From contig NC_134755.1 in NCBI RefSeq assembly GCF_050436995.1, positions 4,527,001 to 4,591,000 on the forward strand: a stretch of DNA of 64,000 nucleotides, given 5' to 3'. The notes under the pieces were generated by a model that saw only the letters and a list, made by a program, of their open reading frames with translations, had not been told where the DNA came from and ran no database searches. This document shows positions 58,401 through 64,000 of the stretch, in pieces. Every line of letters begins with the position of its first letter. The first letter of the stretch is position 1. A program made the translations under genes and the position numbers. The DNA comes from Anticarsia gemmatalis (Eukaryota > Arthropoda > Insecta > Lepidoptera > Erebidae).

Positions 58401-61400
58401 CAATCACCATGCAAATCACAATTTTCTTAATCAATTAAAACGAACCTTTCATCTTACAGTGACGTGTAAAGAAAACGAAACGACAGTAGAATGCGCTCAC
58501 TGCGGGCCGAAGCGATGCGAAGACCTAGGACATCCGATCCGCTGTGGAGGAGCGACGTCACTCTGCAAGCCGGAGTGTGTGTGCATTGACGGTTATGTGA
58601 GGAACACTAATGGCACCTGCATACCTAAGACTGAGTGCCGTGAGTACATATTTATGCTTACATTTGTTGCGTCGGTATTCGTATGAATATTATTTTGAAG
58701 GAAATTTAGTTTTGGTGAGATATATTTTCAAAGTCCTCTATCCGTACTTGGCCAGCGTGGTGGATTCAAGACCTAACCTCTCCTCATTCAATAGTAAGAC
58801 CTTGCCCAGCAGTGGCATTGTAAGGAAAAAAGATATATTTTTAATCTAACAAAGGAGCTGGTTATTGATGATTGTGTAATGAGAAAAATGTTGCTTTGAT
58901 ACCTTATACGATATTGAATTGAATTGCATTGTCTGGACTTATATTTAAGTCATGCGAGATTTAATTGTTAAACATCTACGGCAATCTAGAACATCCGATC
59001 GAAAATATAGCTCTAAAGCAAAAAACATTAATATAACATAAATTGGATTTGTTAAATCAAATTTTGTATTAGTTTCAAAAATATAGAACATATAAAACGA
59101 AATAGTCTTTATACCAACTACACAAAATACAGTAATCCGTCCAAAAAAAAAAATCTCTTCTCATTTCATTGGAAACAACGAGTGAACACGACACAATTCG
59201 ACCACAAACCCATACATTATACGTAAAACATTTCATACTCTATAAAACTTATTCGGTAAATGTCATCTACGTATTATCAGCAGAACTGGAACAGACAATA
59301 CTCAATAGAAGTCGAAACGTAGAATACAAATGGAACACCGGGATAAGTTTGTTATTTGAAGTCTCTCAAAGTCCGTAAGAAGTAAGATCTGACTCAAGTT
59401 TGTGGTTTGCGGGTGCGGGTATTACGAAACGTTGTGGAAGTACAACCACAAAGTAATAAGAACTATATTTGCTTGACAATATTTTGTAAAAATAACATAT
59501 ATGTCATACAAATATTGTAAAAGTTAAAGTGTTCGTGCAATATTTACTCAAATCTTATGAAACACGACAGTAAGATACATATATTATTATACAGTAATGA
59601 CCACTAAGAGTGTGGCTAATGATATCTTAAATCGCTACATGTTTTTACAAATGCACATAATATCTACCAATCCACAGACTTTTTGGACTTTGATTAATGA
59701 TAAAATAATATAACATTTCTAAAGTCCTATTTGAACACCATGAATAAAACACGTTTTAAGGCCGAGTTCTAACCAAAATCTATTTAAAATATTGTAGAAA
59801 TCGACAAACACGTTATAAACTACACATACCCTGCTCCACAAATATAGCAAGTCTATACTAGTACTATACTACTTTCGTGAAGTGCCAAACACTCAATCAA
59901 GTTACCGACGAGCACGATAAATACTAACTTAAATACTTTTCTGACGGCAAAGGCTGTATTTCCACTATTTATATCAAGTCCAAATATAAACTATACATTT
60001 ACAGATTTTCGTACAAGTTATTACGGTACAAGATGTATGAAATATTGTTATAGTGCTGTGAAGTGGGCCTCAATGTATGCGGTCAATATCACCGTTTGAG
60101 TTGTGCGTAGAAATCTTAAATAGAGGAAGGAAGGAAATTGCTTTGTAGTGCTAGCAATCGGTTTGTTTTGCTGTTCTGTTTATCCCGAAGATGTTATTGA
60201 ATATTTATACTTACCTGCTCTCGGTAAGATTTTTGTTCGAATAGCGTGTTTCGTTTCCTGGCCTTACTTATCAAATGGCATGCCATATACTTACTTGATT
60301 ATGATACTTTACCAAAACCAGCCGTCGAACTAAGAGTCTTGTGACTGTAAGGAATTTTAATAAGTAATACCACTCACGAGAAAACTATACCACATCAAGT
60401 AATTTGAAATATTAAATGCTCGGTAGTCACTAGAACCGACTGTAATAAATGGGATCAGAATAACAATCACGAGAAGAAATAACTATAGAAAGTAATTCAA
60501 CTATAGCGTACATCTACATCAAAAAACTATTTCATCGTCAAAGTCCTAATCGTACCTTCAGTTATAAAAAGACTTAAGTAACAATACCATCATCTCCACT
60601 TGGGTCTTTTTCTATATTCTACTAAATAATATAATTTTTCTTGACATAGCAACTAAATAATAATATCAAAGTTAGTTATCACGCTATAGCAGTCAGATTC
60701 ACTACCGCTTGTTCAAGTAGTTCCAGTGTTTACCTGTTGTTTAAAGTCATACTAACTACAAACGCGAAGCTTAGAACATTCACACAGCATTATCATCACT
60801 GAGTAAGTTTGAGAACGGATCGCTAGCTCCATACAATAAGCGTTAAGGGACATAGCAGACAGGTTAAAATTAATGGCGCGTTTTTCTGAATATGCGTAAT
60901 CGTTTTTGAAACTTTCTAATATGTAGTGCGATTTTTAACTTAATTTTCGTTAACTGAACGTTATGAGTCCATAAACTGACCCGTTCTATATCCACCAACT
61001 GACTTCGCTAAACTTAACATACTGCTAAATTGTTGACCGGCTATACAAAAAGATACACCATCGTCATGGGCACCTTGTAAACAAGCACCGTGCTATCGTT
61101 AGTCTATCCTTTGAACAAAGCAGTTGAGCATACAACACGGAAAGTAACAGAAAATAAAAATTTCCATTTCCGTGTATTATCATATTCGATAGTCCATATC
61201 TGTACAAAAAAAGCTTCGCACAAATGATAAGTAACTACTGTCGTAATAGTTCTATAGCGATGTGTCTGGTAATAATTGCTTTAATTGTAGCCTGTGTATT
61301 TTGGCCTTTAACAAGTCACGCATACGACTCTCAGGTTTAGAATATATGAGAATACAGGTTGAAGCTTCGTGGTATTGTCTCGAACATGCGGGCGACTGAC

Positions 61401-62642
61401 ACTGCCTCTAACTTATAATTGAGTACATTCACAAGAGTTCCTTTTGTTCAACTTCTTTTTGCTTTTGTCGTATATTTTCCAAGAAAAGGTTGACAAAGAT
61501 ATCTTAAACTTACACGTGCTCTATTGTTCCATATTTTATCATATTCATCTTATTCCAGACGATATTTTAGCAAGACTTGGTTAATCAAAAAAAAACAATA
61601 TTTTTTGATAAATGAATACATACTATACTCGGTGAAATGACTACTAGTCTAGTTGGGTACTTTTGTTACTGTAACTAATGTTTATTTCTGAAAACAAGTA
61701 CAATAGTCTGACGTCACGAGCTAGTAGCTTATTAGAATTCAAATGAAAAATGTATATATTGTTGTGATCATAAATGTTTTACAACAATTTTTATTTACTC
61801 TTAATTTTTTATTGACCACGTTAACCTAATTGCCCACATTACATTTCCGTGAAATGCGTTGATACATCTCACGCTCACATTCCCACAGTGAAACACTTCG
61901 ATGACAACTGTTTACAATATATCACGTGACCCAAATACTCAAGAGCCATTGTCACTAACGCGCATTATACCGTGATTTAATAGAAATGCTACACGTGCGA
62001 CTATTGAATATCAATCCCGATTGATCAAAGCATACCGGTTTGTTGATTTCCTATTACAGTCCGAAAATAGTTCGGTTCCAGAATCTATTTCAGGTAATTG
62101 TGATCGTGTGCGAAAGTTGATACATTGATAGATTACTATTTAGAAGACAGATTAGTCTACATATATAGACGTATCCTACAATATAAATGATATTTTTTGT
62201 AATTCACATGCATATGTATGTTCAACCTTTCAACTACTTAAGCGCTGATTAGTATAATAAATAATGCATGTTCTAAAACGGCATTTTATGGGTTCACGGA
62301 CAGGCAAAGTCATAAACCATTACTAATAAATATTTGTATTAGATTAAAAAATATATACACACATTGCGGTCAAATAATGTTCCTAATTTTTTAAATAGAA
62401 TCTACTATCTGAGCTCTATTGCTTTCGAGCTTTAATAACTTAGAATATTATTTACAGCTAGCTGCGGAGGGGACGTGAACGCCACAACAGGTTGCGGCAA
62501 TCATTGCAGCAACTCTTGTTCAGATTATAAAGAAGTAAACAAGACATGTCTGAGCGGTTGTCGGTACAACAGCTGCGATTGCAAAAAGGGATATGTCTTC
62601 CATGACAGTCTGAGGAAATGTGTACTGCCAGTGGACTGTTGA
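55416..62642 (+). CDS. Gene 5: secreted two-domain TIL protease inhibitor, 142 aa, 3 exons
   Basis: Exons are 55416-55479, 58460-58639 and 62458-62642, with GT/AG borders and phase-1 introns. Exon 1 encodes a 21-residue signal peptide (run WIVTVLISTYWVYFI). TIL1 (residues 24-81) has ten cysteines and loop GGATSL. TIL2 (84-142) also has ten, with a three-residue Cys5-Cys6 loop, LSG, the length seen in canonical TIL inhibitors; that places Ser at P1 by position. The frame stops directly after the last cysteine. Sequons NET and NGT in TIL1 and NAT and NKT in TIL2 suggest N-glycosylation, unlike genes 1-3. A possible AATAAA lies at 62964. The introns are 3.0 and 3.8 kb and contain SINE pieces. 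The two domain exons are firm; which first exon is used is less sure, because 53877-53952 fits equally well by phase. Confidence 0.78.
56195..56312 (+). repeat. Possible tRNA-like SINE head
   Basis: GGTTCAATTCC, a box-B-like motif, sits after GCGCGAAGGGCAGCA, but no cloverleaf could be drawn. It lies in intron 1 of gene 5. Confidence 0.2.
56848..57070 (+). repeat. Repeat family B, copy with 3' end
   Basis: Contains GATGGGTGATCGC, CTCCGTGCTTCGGAGGG, GGGCCCGGCTGTTG and the end GGTTGACCACTAACCATACG. It lies in intron 1 of gene 5. Confidence 0.5.
58741..58818 (+). repeat. 3' fragment of the same SINE
   Basis: Carries TTGGCCAGCGTGGTGGATTC and CTTGCCCAGCAGTGG, matching the 3' third of 54013-54290. 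It starts about 100 bp past the TIL1 exon of gene 5. Confidence 0.6.
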
Positions 62643-62969
62643 GTAAGTATGGCACTTAATACCTTTATAAAATTTTGTGCTAAGACACTGTAGGATGTTT
62701 TATTGTAGTGATCTTTCAGCGCAGAAACGTCATAATGTTTTACTATGTACATACTTACAATTGTGATAACAAAATTAGCTAAATTAGAGGCAAAACGTTC
62801 ACTAATTAGAATAATGTAGGGAAAACTTTTAACTTTGCTATACTAGGATAGGTTAATATTTCTTTTTCAACAACACCTAATATTCAAAAGCCTGTTTACA
62901 TAATCACCAAAAGTAATTCGTGGTTACAACTTCGGCAAACATTTTACAGTAGTCTTGTAGTAAAATAAA

Positions 62970-64000
62970 GGTAAATGTTACTTTAGACAAAAAGTATTTC
63001 TGAAAATTATACCATTACCTACCCTGATTACTGTATATACCGACAACTTTGTAAAAGTCTTGCATGCAAGGTCCGCGGCTGGAGAAGGTATAAGAATTTT
63101 TTTTTAAAGAAATTACAGAATTTAGAGTTTAGAGCATCAGTGAACTGCAAGATTATTCAGCTTACGATGGCCTGTATAATAATGTTACTTTATTTTAGAA
63201 CTACATTGAATTTTGAATTGTAATCTAGGCGAATCATGCATGCCGAAGGTTCTTTCTTACGTTGTCAGACTAAAGTTGTTAAACGAAACTATGGCTTTAA
63301 AGTATAATAACAGTATTTTCAAAAACATCCTTAGTTTTGTAATTACAGTGAAGCACTCATTTGGGATTAGGTTTTACTTTCCGAAGTTGTCCTTGCTGAA
63401 AGATCTCAAGGGATGCATACAAAGACGTCTTGTTGTACTGCAATGCTCACGTTTAGTGCAAGAAGGTCTTAAGTAGTATTACTGTAACCTAATTTTATGC
63501 TATTCATTCTCTACAATGCAATGTTAGCTTTAGCTTAAGCTTTAAACTTTTAAAAAAATTGTCTCAAGTGACCTAAATGTCATGCCATCTTATAGCCTTC
63601 TCCCGCTAAAATTGTGAATCTGTCCACTTCTAAAAAACAATCACTAGGCAGTTTATTGTTTTTTAACATTAAAATAGCAGACTTTATTTTATTACTTAGA
63701 GGTAGTTTGATTCTGGAAAAAGATGATTGCTCGCCAAGAAAGTACAAAGATGAGTTAGAAAATCGACCACCTACAAGATAATCAAAGCTATGGAAATTAC
63801 CATCATTAGAAGCTTCCAAATCAAATCATTAAGAGAATAATAAATCTTAATATTGATTCCAACATAGAATACGAAACAAAATTAGCGTAACGAAACCCGC
63901 GCATTATCATCAATCTTAATAACCAAATGTTCTAAACTCGACACCGATTGTTATAAGTAAACAATATAACGAGTAAAATCTCGCTTGTTTTAATGAACAG
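62970..64000. other. Gene-free 3' flank
   Basis: Frames at 63213-63476 and 63580-63819 (minus) are not recognisable and have no splice context. Confidence 0.4.

Noticed and set aside
61260..61340. Signal-peptide-like frame starting MCLVIIALIVACV, with a possible donor after CTCAG
   Set aside because: The possible donor is phase 0, which does not fit the phase-1 acceptors of the TIL exons, and the frame stops two codons later. No partner exon.
1..64000. CRISPR arrays, operons, prokaryotic promoters, tRNA or rRNA genes
   Set aside because: The sequence is eukaryotic with spliced genes; no regularly spaced repeats, cloverleaf tRNA or rRNA sequence was found. The tRNA-like box B motifs belong to SINEs.

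Overview
The window reads as a stretch of insect nuclear genome, most likely from a moth or butterfly (Lepidoptera). Genes are small, spliced and far apart. The intergenic DNA is AT-rich. The dispersed repeats include a tRNA-headed SINE of the type common in Lepidoptera, RTE-like and CR1/Jockey-like non-LTR retrotransposon pieces, and several terminal-inverted-repeat elements. Species cannot be told from the sequence alone. The open frames are mostly noise; the real genes are split into short exons and were assembled by hand from splice signals, reading phase and cysteine patterns.

The coding content is a cluster of secreted TIL-type (trypsin-inhibitor-like, cysteine-rich) serine protease inhibitors. 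Five genes were found: gene 1 (+, 20113-21054, 97 aa), gene 2 (-, 25239-26389, 114 aa), gene 3 (-, 28118-31076, 97 aa), gene 4 (+, 44318-50142, 308 aa, three TIL domains plus a Ser-rich linker) and gene 5 (+, 55416-62642, 142 aa, two TIL domains, with a possible alternative first exon at 53877-53952). Each follows one plan: a signal-peptide exon, then one exon per domain, every intron in phase 1. Genes 1-3 have identical cysteine spacing. They also share a promoter block (TGACTCAT, TATAAA, AGGYATTATTT) and an ungapped 36-nt leader before the ATG, so they are clear duplicates with a preserved core promoter. Genes 4 and 5 are more diverged, carry N-glycosylation sequons, and lack this promoter block.

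Layout: 1-12.8 kb is gene-poor with two copies of one dispersed repeat; 12.8-15.03 kb is a 5'-truncated non-LTR retrotransposon with an open 703-codon reverse transcriptase frame; 15-20 kb is gene-free with another repeat; 20-31 kb holds genes 1-3; 32.7 kb has an unidentified minus-strand terminal exon; 33.7-34.2 kb is a long-inverted-repeat element whose half copy lies at 27.5 kb; 34.9-44.2 kb is gene-free; 44.3-50.2 kb is gene 4; 51.1-53.4 kb is an inverted-repeat element carrying a decayed RTE-like reverse transcriptase; 53.9-62.6 kb is gene 5; the rest is gene-free.

The inhibitors would act outside the cell (haemolymph, gut, cuticle or silk) on host or microbial serine proteases. That is family knowledge, not something this window proves. 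All intron-exon models are predictions without transcript support.
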